From NCBI RefSeq assembly GCF_004193775.1, contig NC_041005.1, positions 16,401,865-16,465,864 of the forward strand: a stretch of 64,000 bases of DNA, read 5' to 3'. Position 1 is the first letter of the stretch. Every line of letters begins with the position of its first letter. The DNA comes from Glycine soja. Its lineage: Eukaryota; Streptophyta; Magnoliopsida; Fabales; Fabaceae. This document shows, piece after piece, positions 44,866 through 57,182 of the stretch. A program made the translations under genes and the position numbers. The notes under the pieces are model-generated. The model saw nothing but the letters and a program-made list of their open reading frames with translations. It made no database searches and was not told where the DNA came from.

Positions 44866-47800
44866 TCCCCTTCCCTTGAAGAGGATTTGACCTCAAATAT
44901 GTTAGTTCCTCCTCCTCAATATCAACTCCACCTGCAAAAGGAATTAAATCAGAAATGTTAAAAGTGGTGCTGACTCCATACTCTTTTGGGAGGTCCAATC
45001 TATAGGCATTGTTATTGATCCTCTCCAAAACTTGAAAAGGTTCATCCCCTCTAGGGCTAAGCTTGGATTTCCTTTTAGTAGGGAATCTATCCTTCCTAAG
45101 ATGGAGCCAAACCCAGTCACACTCATTAAGAATTAGCTCTTTTCTTCCTCTATTGCCTTTAGTTGAATACACCTTTGTTTGGTTCTCTATTTGGTTATTA
45201 ACCCTCTCATGCAACTTCTTTACAAACTCTAACCTAGATTCCCCTTTTTTATGTATAAAAGAAGTGTCCAGTGGGAGGGGAATGTGGTCTAACGGTGTTA
45301 GGGGATTGAACCCATAGACAACCTCAAAAGGGGACTACTTGATGGTTCTACGAACCCCCCTGTTGTAGGCAAATTCTACATGAGGAAGATACTTATCCCA
45401 AGACTTATGGTTGCCTTTCAGAAGAGCCCTTAAAAGGGTGGATAAAGACCTATTCACTACCTCTGTTTGCCCATCAGTTTGTGGATGACAAGTGGTAGAG
45501 AAAAGAAGTTTAGTTCCTAGCTTAGCCCATAAGGTTTTCCAGAAGTGGATAAGGAACTTAGCATCTCTATCTGACACAATGGTCCTAGGCAAATCATGGA
45601 GTCTCACAACTTCCCTAAAAAAGAGTTTTGAGATGTGGGAAGCATCATCCACCTTGTGGTAGGGTATAAAGTGCGCCATGTTGCTAAACCTATCCACCAC
45701 CACAAAGATAGAGTCTACACCTCTTTAGGTTCTAGGAAGCCCAAGGACAAAGTCGATACTAATGTCTACCCAAGGTGCAGAGGGGATGGGAAAGGGTGTG
45801 TATAGCCCATGAGGCATCACCCTAGACTTGGCTTGTAAACAAGCCACACACCTAGTGCAATGCTTATGGACATCTTTCTTCATATGGGTCCAATAAACTT
45901 TTCTTTGAGTAAGACAAGGGTCTTGTCTATCCCAAAGTGGCCCATGAGCCCACCCTCATGGCTCTCTTTTACAAGTAATTTCCTAATGGATCCTTGGGAT
46001 ATGCAAAGCTTTCCCTTGTTGAACAAATACCCCTTAGCCAAATAGAATCCATCTTGGGCCTTTTTCCCACAACTTTCATAAATGGGAGAGAAATGTTCAT
46101 CTAAAGCATACAAGTCCCTAATATTATCAAATCCTAAAATTTGAGCTCCTAGGAAGCAAAACAATGTGTGTCTCCTAGAGAGGGCATCAACTACGACATT
46201 TGTTTTTCCCTTTTTGTATTTGATAATATATGGAAATTGCTCTAGGTACTCTACCCATTTTGCATGCCTTTTGTTTAACTTGCTTTGCCCTCTAATGTAC
46301 TTAAGTGATTGATGATCACTCTGAACGGCAAATTCCTTGGAAACAAGGTAATGTTCCCATGTTTGGAGGGCTCTTATTAAGGCATAAAGCTTTTTATCAT
46401 AGGTGGGGTAGTTGAGGGTGGCACTATGAATTTTTTCACTAAAATAAGCAATAGGGTGCCCACCTTGTAACAATACAGCTCCAACTCCCACTCCAGAGGC
46501 ATCATATTCTAGCTCAAAAGTTTTAGAAAAGTCAGGAAGAGCTAGAACAGGTGCCTTAGTAAGCTTTTCTTTGAGCAAAGCAAAGGCTTGCTTTTGTTTT
46601 TCACCCCAGGAAAATGCCACATTCTTCTTCACCAGCTCATTGAGAGGTGATGCAATTGTAGAGAAATTAGGAACGAACCTTCTATAGAAGCTTGCTAACC
46701 CATGGAAGCTCCTAATATCTCCCACACTTTTTGGGGTGGGCCATTCTTGGATGGCCTTGATTTTCTCAGCTTCCACTTGGACCCCATTTCTACCAACTAC
46801 AAAACCTAAGAAGACTATATTATCTACACAAAATGTACATTTCTCTATATTTGCATAGAGGGTGTTTTTCCTAAGGACTGAAAGAACTTGCCTGAGATGT
46901 CTTAAGTGATCATCTAGGCTCCTACTGTACACTAAAATATCATCAAAATAAACAACTACAAATCTACCTATGAAATCCCTTAAGACATGATGCATAAGCC
47001 TCATAAAGGTGCTTGGTGCATTAGTGAGCCTAAAAGGCATCACTAGCCATTCATACAAACCAAACTTGGTCTTGAAAGCGGTTTTCCACTCATCACCCTT
47101 TTTCATCCTGATTTGGTAATAACCACTTTTAAGATCAATTTGAAAAGATATTGGCACCATGCAACTCATCAAGAAAATCATCAAGTCTAGGAATGGGGTG
47201 CCTATACTTTACAGTGATGTTGTTGATGGCCCTGCAATCTGTACACATTCTCCATGTACCATCCTTTTTGGGCACCAACAACACTGGCACAACACATGGG
47301 CTTAGGCTCTCTTGGACCCAGCCCTTATCCAACAATTCTTTAACCTGAGACTCTATCTCCTTAGTCTCTTGAGGGTTAGTCCTATAGGCTGGCCTATTAG
47401 GAAGGCTTGCTCCTGGGACTAAATCTATTTGGTGTTCTATTCCCCTTAAAGGAGGTAGCCCAGGGGGTATCTCTTTGGGAAATATATCACCAAATTCATG
47501 TAAGAGTTCTTGGACCTTTGGGGGTAAGGTCTCAAATGTAGGAATTGTGGCAGTGCTAAGGGATATTTCCCTTGATAGGAGAAGGTAGAAAGATTGTTTA
47601 AGAAGGAGTGTTATTTTAATATCACCTTTTGTTGCAAAATGATTTTCCTTCTTAACAATCTTCTTGGAGGAATCCTTTCCCTCTTTTTCCTTCTCCTTGG
47701 CCTTTGAAGACAAGGCCTTACTATCTTTCTTTTTCTTTTGTTTTTCTACTTTTTCTTCCTCATCCCTCTTATCTTTCATAGTTAGTTGATCTTTGGCCAC

Positions 47801-48160
47801 CTGTGAAGGTGTTTGAGGATGCAACATAAATTTAGTGCCAAGATAGGTGAGGGTAATCTCATTAGTTAGGCCATTATAAATGATCTTCCTATCAAATCGC
47901 CATGGCCTTCCTAAAAGAATATGTCCTGCCTCCATGGGAACTATATCACAATTAACTTCATCCTTATATGTCCCAATGGAGAAAGGTACCTTCACTTGTT
48001 GGTTAACTATCATTTCCCCTTGCTCATTGAGCCATTGAAGTTTATAAGGTTTTGGGTGGGGAATGATAGTGAGGTTCAACTTGGAAACTAATCTTGTGCT
48101 ACAACAATTGCAACAAGATCCATTATCCACAATGAGAGAACAAGTTTTATCTAAACTTTT
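44742..48160 (-). pseudogene. CRM-like pol, copy 2
   Basis: Same domain order as copy 1: protease and RT N-part at 48130-47135, RT, RNase H and integrase zinc domain at 47184-45880, integrase core at 45703-45335, C-terminal part from 45214. Relative to copy 1, a missing A near 45894 ends the frame early after KEKFIGPI, before the HHCC cysteines. A missing C near 44873 shifts the LTR-encoded tail, which then stops at 44828 instead of continuing. It also has the shared stops after LPRT and RTIK. Inactive. Confidence 0.8.
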
Positions 48161-49456
48161 TTATCTTGTATGAAAGATGTTCTCTCTTTGGAATTGAGAT
48201 AGATCACAAGATTGACCTCCAAGGAGCCTTCTAACCATTAAGAGGTCACCTTCTTCATGGGGGTAGACTTCCTCACTAGACTCTTCACCCCTTACATCAT
48301 CTTCACTTCCACTAGAGGAAGGGCAAGAAGTAGTCTCCTCTTGACTACTATAAATGTCTTGACCCCTCATGATCATGATTTTCTTTGTGGGGCATTGAGA
48401 GGCAATGTGACCTCTCCCAAGACATTTGAAGCATTTAATGTTGCTAGTCCTTTCTAGGGAACTAGTCTTAATGGTGTATTTCTCTATGGTCTTACCCTTA
48501 TCTTCCTTGGGTTTTGAAGGTGCAGCCCCTAAAATTCCATGGGCTTGGTCCTTCCTTGGATAAGAGTGAGAGCCATAAGATTTTGAAGAAGACTTTCTTT
48601 TAAGTTGTTGCTCCACTCTTATACAAAGTTGGACTTGTTCATCTAGGTCCCTATAAGGAAGGAGTTCAACCTTGTCCCTCACTTCCATATTAAGCCCACT
48701 AAGGAACCTAGCTATGCTTGTTCTTTCCTCCTCCCTAAGTCCAGCTCTTAAAAAGAGTAGTTCCATTTGTTGTCTATATTCTTCAACACTCATACTCCCT
48801 TGTCTAAGCATTTAAAGCTTGTCTATAAGCTCCCTTTCATAGTAAGAGGGAATGTGCCTCTTCCTAAGGGCACTCTTAAGATCATTCCAATACTCTACTA
48901 GAGGATCCCCATGAATCCTTCGTTCCCTAACAAGGGAAGTCCACCAATAGAGGGCATACCCCTGATAACTAAGGGTAGCCAATGGAACTTTTCTCTCTTC
49001 GCTAATATGATGGCAAGCAAAGAGTTGTTCAACCTTCATTTCCCAATCTATGTAGGCCTCAACATTATCTTTTACATGGAAATATGGGAGGCTAATGTTA
49101 ACCTCTTGAGGCCTTATATCCTTTTCTCTTCTTGGGGAGTGATGTTTAGTATGTGAACTATGGCGCCCTCTATAATAGTCGTTAAGTTCTTCACTTAAAC
49201 TTTTGCAAGAGTCATGACTACAATAGGAGACATGTTTTTCTCTTTTCATTTCTTTCATTATTTTTCTTCTTTCTTCCTCTCTTATTTTCTCTCTTTCATC
49301 TTGACTTATTTCTTTCACTCTTTTTTTACCTTTTTCTTTTCTCTCTTGTTTTTCTTTCCACAACTTAAGGGATCTCAACTCATCGAATATCTTATACAAG
49401 GAGTCCTTAGGAGTAGAACCCTCACCATTAACACTAGATGAAGAATGAAGACTCAT
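48161..49456 (-). pseudogene. CRM-like gag, copy 2
   Basis: The 214-codon first part (49456-48812) is open from the ATG to a TAA, and the 216-codon second part (48811-48161) follows in the same frame, ending at another stop before protease. The N-terminus is highly charged (KLWKEKQERKEKGKK, EKIREEERRKIMKEM), then the capsid segment, then the CFKCLGRGHIASQC knuckle and an acidic Ser/Glu-rich tail. It is the better preserved gag of the two clean copies. One base change would account for the internal stop between DKL and MLRQG. Confidence 0.85.
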
Positions 49457-51338
49457 GTTGGTTCCTAAGTTATGGTTCTTTCTTGTTAGGGGTTTGAAAA
49501 CAAAAGGTAAAAGAAACTATGATTGAAACTAGCCAAAATAAACACTAAAAGAGGTGTGAAATATAAGGTAAAAACTAATTGGTAAAAGGCAAGCTACCTA
49601 GGCGGTTTGACGATGGAGAGTAAAGGAAATAAGCTATGAAAGTAAGCAAGAAATTAAAGTGCAAGAAATGCAAACTAGGCGGATCCTAAGAGTGTTTGGA
49701 TGACCTCATTTAAGGTTCCCAACAAAACACTCACTATCCTAAGGGAAAATTGCCTAAAATTATTACATACAAATGGAAGTAGGGTGACCTATTGGAGGCT
49801 CCCAACTTACTTCCAATGAAAGGCCTTTTTGTTACAAAATTTGAAAGAAAAGCAAATTGCCAATTACAAAATTACAAAAAAAAGTCCTTAATTGTGGTGG
49901 CTATTCTCTCTTTGGTGTTTCACTCAATTTGGAGTGCTTCTTAGTCCAATAGCTCTTAAGGTGGTTGACCCCTTGCTTCTTGACTCAAATTCTTCAAGGT
50001 GTGGCACCAATCCTCCTTTCCAATTCCCTATATGGCAACTCACAAGCAAGGAAACAAAGAGACAAGCAATAACCAAAGACCAAAAAAATGAAATGAAAGC
50101 TAAACCAATAGAGTTTTAACAAGAAAAATGTTCAAGGATTATTCAACAATTAAAGCAATGAAAAGCACACAAAAGCAGGCTAGGACTCTAAGAGAAACCT
50201 AGAATGGCTCTAGAGTAGAGTAGAAAAACTAAAAAGAAAAAAAGACTCAAGAAACCTCTAGTTTTGGCACTTGTTTTCACAATAATTTTCAATTGAAGTT
50301 TCAGAATTAGGATTGGTATAAAATAGGCACCAATTATAGAACAAATTTTGAGCCAAAACAACAAGCACACTCCCCTTTCACTTTTTTTTTCCTGGACACT
50401 GATTTTTCAGCCAACTTGTGTGATTTTTCTTTTTTTTCCTTTAATTCAAATCGCTTGTTTCTTTTTTCTTCATTTTGGTCCAGATGTCTAGAAAATTCAG
50501 TAAAAATTTCAGCTCAAAACACGTAGTTACCAATTCCCAGCAATTTATACAAGTTCGTATGTTCAAGCTGCCAACACTAGCAATTTCAACCTAGAAATCA
50601 AGAGTAGTGTTTATGTTGTTTAAGGCTTGGATAGTTACAATTTGTGTTTTCTTATGCTCAATTATCTTGAATAAAAAAATTCAAGAGAGCTCAAGACTTA
50701 TTTTGATTCACAACTCAGCACCACAACTCAACTTCATCATAGGCATCATGTAGGAAACTTAGAAAACAAAAAAAAGAGTTCAACAACAAGACTACTTCTA
50801 GGAATTGATTTAGAACATGTTATGAACTAAATAACATGCATGAAAAAATGTATCTAGAATTCAATAAACAAAATGTATCTAAAATTCAATAAACAAAATA
50901 AAAATTCAACACAAACTTAGAACATAATGTGACAATTACTATGACTAAACATGACTTTAAGACAACATGGATTAAGTGATTTACACTTAGATTTTTGTGT
51001 TTTTTTTAATTAATATTTTGGAACAAAATTTATATCTAAAGGTTCAGCACAAGAATATTATGAATAAAAAATGATAGAACCTAAAATAAACATAAAAACA
51101 TGATTCAAGAGTAGATCTACAAAATTTGAACCATAGAAATGCAAGAACAAGTGTAGATCTAAGATTTAATCGGTTTATTTATTTTTTGAATCTACTCTAA
51201 ACAGCACCAAACCACAAGACAATGGAGGAGATACATGGAGAATAAGATGAAGAACAAGGAATTAAAGAGAATTCACCGAACAAAAAGATAGAGGAAGCAA
51301 AAGAACATCACCTAGATGAAGATGCTCTTGATACCACA

Positions 51339-52018
51339 TGATGTAAGCTCCATTGGAGGTTGTAGGCCTAGGATCATCTTCATCAATGGATTCCTTTTCT
51401 TCTTGGAAGATGAATGGCAGTGGAATGGAGAAGGAAGAGAGAGAGGAGATGCCACTTCAAGGAGAAGATGAGTCTAGAAGAAGCTCACCACCATAGGAGG
51501 CCATGGATAAGAGCTTGGAGGAAGAAGGAGATGAATGAAGGGAGAGGAATAGAAGAGCACGGAATTTTGTGGTCTAAAAGAGCTTTGAAATCTGAAGTTT
51601 AATATTCAAATGATCAAAGTTGAAAAAAATGCACACACATGACCTCTATTTATAGCCTAAGTGTCACACAAAATTGGAGGAAAATTCAAATTTCACTTGA
51701 ATTTGAAATTGAATTTGTGGAGCCAAACTTTGGAGCCAAAATTTCACTAATTATGATTAGTGAATTTTAGTTATAGTTGAGCCCACTAATCCAAGATCAA
51801 TTCCAAGATTCTCCACTAAGTGTGCTTAGGTTTCATGAGGCATGTAAAGCATGAAGCACATGCACAAAGTGTGACTATATGATGTGGCAATGGGGTGTAG
51901 TAAGCAAATGCTTACCTCCCCCTCTAAAATTTAATTGGATTAGGCTTCTACCAATTCAATTAAATTTATTTCCCAACACACACATCAAATATTCACTTCA
52001 TGGTTATGTCATATTTTT
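51339..52018 (-). repeat. CRM-like 5' LTR, truncated, copy 2
   Basis: Same sequence and same truncation as 30907-31587. Confidence 0.75.
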
Positions 52019-53097
52019 TGGCCCGCCCCGCTTAACCCGCGGACTATGCGGGTTTGGCCCACGGGGTCCGCGGGTTGCCCACAGCCCGCATTATGTTTAA
52101 TTTGTGTGATCCTGACCCAATTATATCAGGTTTGATTTTCTCTTTTTCACTTTGAACTTTTTTTTTTAAAATAACAGATAAAGAAATATATTAGATAAGA
52201 TAAAGATATAAAGATAAAAATAAAAGATTTAAATTAAAAGATGATAAAGATAAAAAAGGATAAGATAAGAAAAATAAAATATTAAGATAAAAAAGATAAG
52301 TGATAACCTGTTAAAAATCTTCTTTTTGGATATTTTCTCAATCTTTTTCTCTTTTAATCTATCATTTTCATATCTTAAAGTAATAAATAATAAAAATATA
52401 AATTCTTATCATTTAAGCCAAAAATAATTGTTAAATAAATATTTTTAAAGATATTTCAATATATTTTTATTATAAAAAATAGCTCATATCATATTTAGTA
52501 GTTGTAACAGGCTAAGAACATTTTTTTCTCCTCACGTGTGCTTAACAAATATCGAACTAGACTTCTTGTTGACAATATATACTAAAAATTGGTTACTAGT
52601 ATTTGATATGCAGAGTAAATAATATGTAATAATTATTGTCTTTTAATCACTTAACTTGATTTTATTCTAATATTTATTATTATTTCGAGTTTTAGAAAAA
52701 GAAGATGAAGATATGGAGATGAAGAAGACTTAAGCTACATCAAATATGAAATCATTTGTTGTTGGAGATGTTTAAATTTCATATTTTAGATTTATTGCTT
52801 GGATTTTCTTTTATTAAGACATTATTTATTTTATTGATGTAATTGACTAATTATTGATATTTTATTTACATTTGTATTGAACTTAATTTGATTGTATTAT
52901 ATTTTTATTAAAATCAAAATTCTTTTAAAACTAGGTTCGCGGACCGGCCCGTTTGACCCGCGGGATCCGCGGGGCAGGGGCGGACCAATTTATTTGGTCC
53001 GTGTAAGAAGCGGGACGGATTGGACCGATCCGCTACCAATGCGGGCTTATGTGGGCGGGCCTTATACGGGACGGGCCGACCCGCTTACCCACCCCTA
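52019..53097. mobile_element. GC-ended hAT-like element, copy 2
   Basis: Repeats 31588-32664 almost exactly (an extra T near 52165, a missing T near 52925). Confidence 0.55.
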
Positions 53098-53100
53098 TTT

Positions 53101-53582
53101 AACATCGGTGCTGACGTTAGGAACGATGTAGAAATATGGAGTTTCTAAGACGGTGCTAACGTCAGCACCGTCTTAGAAACTCCATATTTCTACATCGTTC
53201 CTAACGTCAGCACCGATATGGAAACAGACATATTCTACATTGTTTACCAAGGGACGACTGACTTAGAAGATGTAATTTCTTCATCGATGGCCTGGATAGC
53301 ACCGATGTAAAAATGCGACCTTCAACAACATGCGCAAATTTCACAACGATGTAGATTAAACACTTTCTAAGTCATTTTGAATCTATCAACGTCTTCAATA
53401 AATACTTTTCAAAGACGATGGTGGGCTTAGGACCGATGTAGAAAACATTGTATTTCTACAACGGTGGATTTTGGAACGATGCTGAAACATAACACTAACA
53501 ACGACGTCATATTCTACAACGGTTGACCACCGATGTAGAATGTCATTTTTGACCGATGTAAAAAGCGCGCTTTGCAGTAGTG
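53101..53582. mobile_element. CACTA element end with hairpin, copy 2
   Basis: Repeats 32669-33151. The hairpin is at 53104-53217 and here its arms lack the extra A of copy 1, so they pair perfectly over a longer stretch. The CACTACTGCAAA terminus (complement) is at 53571-53582, about 550 bases beyond the zinc-finger stop codon. Confidence 0.65.
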
Positions 53583-54129
53583 GAGAGTGCGTGACATTTT
53601 AATCATGCATCATATTTAATTTAGTTAAACGAACATGAAAGAGAAAAATAACTTTTTTCAACAGATCAAACAAACCATAATTAAAGAGCTCATTGAGTCT
53701 GCTTGATCTCTTGACTCGTATTTAAAAGTTGGCTTGCATAATTATATATGAGGAAACATTGACAACAAAATATTTATGAGCCAGGATGACTTGACCTTAG
53801 CTTAGCTTAAACCTTTCTTAATCATGATCACATCAAAGGTAGTGAATGATACATTAAATATTAATAAAACAAGAGTGCTTCACCATCTTAATTTTAATAG
53901 GTATCAAAAGTTTGTATGGAAAATAAAAAACTCTACTAATGAGTTAATAAACTGAAATATCACATGACCCATCTACAATTGAAAAGGGAAAAAGAAAAAT
54001 GAAACAAAACACAATTTGCACTATTAATTGCTTTTAAAATATATAATTTGACACCTGAAATTTCGTAGTGCCCCAGATAACTCAAACAAGAACATTGATA
54101 ATTATCCAAATTAAAAACAAGATCAAAAC
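53583..54129. other. 3' flank of the C2H2 gene
   Basis: AT-rich, no ORF supported. It lies between the CACTA end and the stop codon of the minus-strand gene. Confidence 0.6.
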
Positions 54130-55038
54130 CTAAAGCTTAAGTGATAAATCAATCTCATCAGAAGAATCAGGACTAGAGCGTGCTTCTTGCTTGAGATGAA
54201 CACCACCCACGGTAGTCAATGGGGCTGGGTTTGATTTGGTAGCAACATTTGTAGAAGATTCTCCAAGGAATGGAATGTTGTGTCCAATAGTACCACAATC
54301 ATCTTTTGTCCTCAAACTAGTGTCACTCCCTAGGATCCTAATTCCACTATTTGCATGCAAACCCTCAATCCTCAATCTATCAAGAGAAGGGTTTAGCATC
54401 TCTTGTGATCTTGACCACCCTTGACCAAACCTAAAACCTAGTGATGATGAAGGATATGAAGGCTTGTGAATCATAGACTCCATTCTAACCCCAAGTGCCC
54501 TATTATATGTTCCATAAAAGGAGTGTGCGGGGTGATAAGGGTAATAAAGAAAATGAGGGTTTCTAAAAGCACCAACATCAATCCCTTGGCGACGCTTTGC
54601 GAGAGCACGCTCTTGCTTGTGAGCATTTTGGTGCCCTCCCAAGGCTTGTGATGAAGAAAACTCTTTCTTGCAAAAATTGCAAGAAAAAGTCTTAGCCTCT
54701 GATGATTTCTCTTCATTGTTGTTCTCATCTCTTCCTTCGGTGTTTTTAACCCTAGAAGAAGGTGAACCCCCCAAGTTCATTGGATTGAAAAAATCCAATT
54801 CCACTTTCGACCCTCGAATTGATTCATCTTGGGAGAGCTTAACAAAATCCAACACCATGCGGGAATTGGAATTGGAAGCTTGATATTGTTCAGATTTGAC
54901 ACCCTTCTCCTTCATTTTTGCCACCTCATCATGATTATTCTCTTCTTCAGCACTTGGTTTATGAGAAATGCCTTCCGAGGTGGCAGAGATGCTAGAGGCT
55001 TCGGAGGGACAACCTTCCAAAACGTGTGATGATGCCAT
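54130..55038 (-). CDS. C2H2 zinc-finger protein, single QALGGH finger, C-terminal EAR motif
   Basis: 302 residues, apparently intronless. One plant-type C2H2 finger: C120, C123, H136, H140, with QALGGH at 131-136, the signature of the plant Q-type family, followed by a basic ERALAKRR stretch (143-150) that may be a nuclear signal. The N-terminus is Ser/Glu-rich; the C-terminus ends in DLSLKL (297-302), an EAR repression motif that recruits TOPLESS-type co-repressors. It is therefore likely a nuclear transcriptional repressor, in the same general class as Arabidopsis ZFP1/ZFP4-like proteins; target genes cannot be told. I chose the ATG at 55038 (MASSHVLEG); the frame is open to 55170, but the extra 44 residues look like translated leader. 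No frame defect is visible. Confidence 0.88.
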   Translation of the reverse strand: MASSHVLEGCPSEASSISATSEGISHKPSAEEENNHDEVAKMKEKGVKSEQYQASNSNSRMVLDFVKLSQDESIRGSKVELDFFNPMNLGGSPSSRVKNTEGRDENNNEEKSSEAKTFSCNFCKKEFSSSQALGGHQNAHKQERALAKRRQGIDVGAFRNPHFLYYPYHPAHSFYGTYNRALGVRMESMIHKPSYPSSSLGFRFGQGWSRSQEMLNPSLDRLRIEGLHANSGIRILGSDTSLRTKDDCGTIGHNIPFLGESSTNVATKSNPAPLTTVGGVHLKQEARSSPDSSDEIDLSLKL

Positions 55039-55264
55039 TGTACAAAGGAGAAATGTTTCACTATTTTGGATTTGTGTGAGAGGGATTGAATAGAGGGCAC
55101 GACCATGCTTATTTATTTTAAGATTTGAATTAATGCAAATATCTTTATTGAATAAGAAACGTGATATCATGCATTTTGGAGTTATTATTTTGCACTATGC
55201 TACCAAAAGTTTGAAGAGGTATGAGCAAGCTGTCACCGATTTGTGCATGATCTTAGCATAAAAA
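55039..55264 (-). promoter_or_regulatory. Leader and proximal promoter region of the C2H2 gene
   Basis: Upstream of the ATG on the minus strand lie tctcacacaaatcc and ccctctattcaatcc, and an AT-rich taaaataaata about 75 bases further up that could serve as a TATA-like element. The part around 55130-55200 is also recognisable, inverted, at 3285-3345. Assignment is positional. Confidence 0.35.
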
Positions 55265-55810
55265 AAGATTCCTAAAATGATTTTAACTACACGATCAGAC
55301 GTGCCTAATTACTAAGTAGTTCATGTCATTCCATAACCAGCTTGAGGCTAATTACTCAAATAGCTTCTATGTGGTTCAAATTTTATGTCAAACCGAGTAG
55401 CCAAAAATTGGTAACCTCGAAATTACTTGTTGAAGTAAAATTACTTGGGCGTTTCTGTTGTGGAAAAATCAATATTTGGAAGTAATTTTGGGATATAATT
55501 TTGGCTTCATTAATGCTCTATATTTTTATTAATCTAAAATGATTATAACTACACGGTCTAATTTGTGGAGAATAATTACTCAAATAATTCAAATCTTTCC
55601 TGAGCGGGCATGTGACTAATTACTCAAATATATAATACCATCACAACTTCTATGTAGTTCAAATTTGATGTCAACGGTAACTAGGAAATTACTTGTTGAA
55701 GTAATTACTTAGGCGTTCAAGAGCTTCTGATGTGGAAAAATCAATGGAAGTAATTTTGTGATATAATTTGGGCTTCATTAATGCTCGATATTGTCCTAAC
55801 AAATCCCTTG
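55265..55810. repeat. Two tandem units of about 265 bases upstream of the C2H2 gene
   Basis: Unit A (about 55270-55540) and unit B (about 55545-55810) share, in order, aaaatgatt-taactacacg, taattactcaaata, a block ending tatgt-gttcaaattt, attacttgttgaagtaa, ggcgtt and gtggaaaaatcaat, and both end with cttcattaatgctc. They are diverged (roughly 75-80 per cent by eye). A third, inverted relative is at 1996-3270. Confidence 0.7.
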
Positions 55811-56048
55811 TTTTCCTATTAGGTTCAAAATTTCAAATATCTTTTCACCTGTCGTTTCTGTGAGGAAAAACTTAGTTGATTGAGTACATCTATAAGCCAT
55901 ATTAAACAAAATAACTTATTCTAACAACAAATTTTCTCATAAAAAGCATGCTTTCAATTTAGTTTTATTCAAGCTTGTTTTCAATTTAGTTTTATTCAAA
56001 CCACAAATCTGTAACACTGTTCTAATGGCTTAGGTTTTGGAATTTTAG
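55811..56048. other. AT-rich spacer
   Basis: No gene. It is still alignable with the inverted copy at about 1780-1995 (ttatgagaaaa, cacagaaac and gatat blocks). It contains a short direct duplication of caatttagttttattcaa (about 55955-56000). Confidence 0.5.
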
Positions 56049-56550
56049 TGGCCCTAATTTGAAATTTTTAGTTCCGAGGACTCGCCCACATTACTTTTTT
56101 AATTTCAGTAACATTCTTGCCATACTTGAGGATGATCAATTTTCCATGAAGGACTTTAAGATACACAGAACTTCAGAATCCTAATTTGTAAATTTTAGTT
56201 CCGAGGACTCACCCACATTCCTTTTTTTAATTTCAGTAACATTTTTGCCATACTTGTGGAAGTTCATTTTCAATGAAGGACATACGATACGCAGTGGCCC
56301 TAATTTGTAAATTTTAGTTACAAGGACTCACACCCACATTCCATTTTTAATTTCAATAACACTCTTGCCATACTTGTGGAACTTCATATTTCATTAAGGA
56401 CTTACGATACACAAAATTTCAGTGGCCCAAATTTGCAAAATTTAGTTCCAAGGACTCACTCACATTCCTTTTCTAAATTACAGTAACATTCTTGCCGTAC
56501 TTGAGGAAGTTGATTTTTCATTAAGGACTTACGATGCACAAAAATTTTGT
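56049..56550. repeat. Four-unit tandem repeat, unit about 117-128 bases
   Basis: Units start near 56050, 56177, 56295 and 56423. Each contains a variant of tggccctaatttg, aaattttagttc-aaggactc, cccacattcc, tttcagtaacattcttgcc, atacttg-ggaa and aaggact-acgatac. Divergence between units is around 15 per cent by eye. It is non-coding. Confidence 0.8.
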
Positions 56551-57182
56551 AACACCGAAAAAGAAATTGATACTCTAGAAGTTTGTATAATCTTGAATAA
56601 TTAATGAAGTTGATCGCATTAGTGAATAATGCTACAACTTGTGGGATGTTTCTATAATATATAGTAAGGTATTAAGGAGTATAATCTTGTTATCCAGTGT
56701 CCTTAGGACATCATCAGTTAGTATTTTTAAGGTACTATAAAATGAAAAATTATTTATTGTGAAAATTATAAAAAAATATAAAAATATATTTATAAAAATA
56801 AGAGGAAAACGCAAAACAAATAATGATGATATAATTTTATGCATCTTAATTAAAAAATTATTCTTTTTAGTTTTTAATTAATGAGTATTCTTGGGACACC
56901 AATTATCATTTGCTTAAAAAATAATAAGATGATTTATGAGAAAATACTTAGGGAGCTCATGTTGGAATTTTAGGGGATCCTTATAAAATATCAATAACCA
57001 CTAGGAACACATTACGTTAGATTATCAAGAAGAGTTTTAGGAATACCTGGATCCATAATGATTGATCAAACAAACGCAGTGAAATCTGAATCCATAGGTG
57101 ATTTCTGATTTATGTGCTCTTTTTAGGATCTGTTACATAATGTTGTAGAGACAACGGATAACCGGCTAACAGCGTGACCATT
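56551..57182. other. AT-rich intergenic stretch, possible small MITE
   Basis: No gene. About 56696-56901 is bounded by agtgtccttaggaca and tcttgggacacc, which form an imperfect inverted pair, with gttagtattttt and its rough complement just inside; this could be a MITE of about 205 bases, but a target duplication is not clear. Confidence 0.3.

Larger units (their letters stand above)
43878..52018 (-). mobile_element. CRM-like element, copy 2 (same element duplicated in the assembly)
   Basis: Same structure as 23450-31587 with offset 20428 to 20432: 3' LTR 43878-44865, polypurine tract just above 44865, pol, gag, leader, primer site 51319-51336 and truncated 5' LTR from 51339. It shares the same stops and frameshifts as copy 1, plus one-base losses in the tract at about 44873 and near 45894, and a small cluster of differences at 49440-50340. 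Identity elsewhere appears essentially complete, far higher than expected for two independent old insertions. Confidence 0.8.

Noticed and set aside
52892..53131. 79-codon ORF with Arg/Gly/Pro-rich residues
   Set aside because: It translates the GC-rich end of the hAT-like element.
54471..54728. ORFs antisense to or in other frames of the zinc-finger gene
   Set aside because: They are frame shadows of the intact coding sequence with no independent support.
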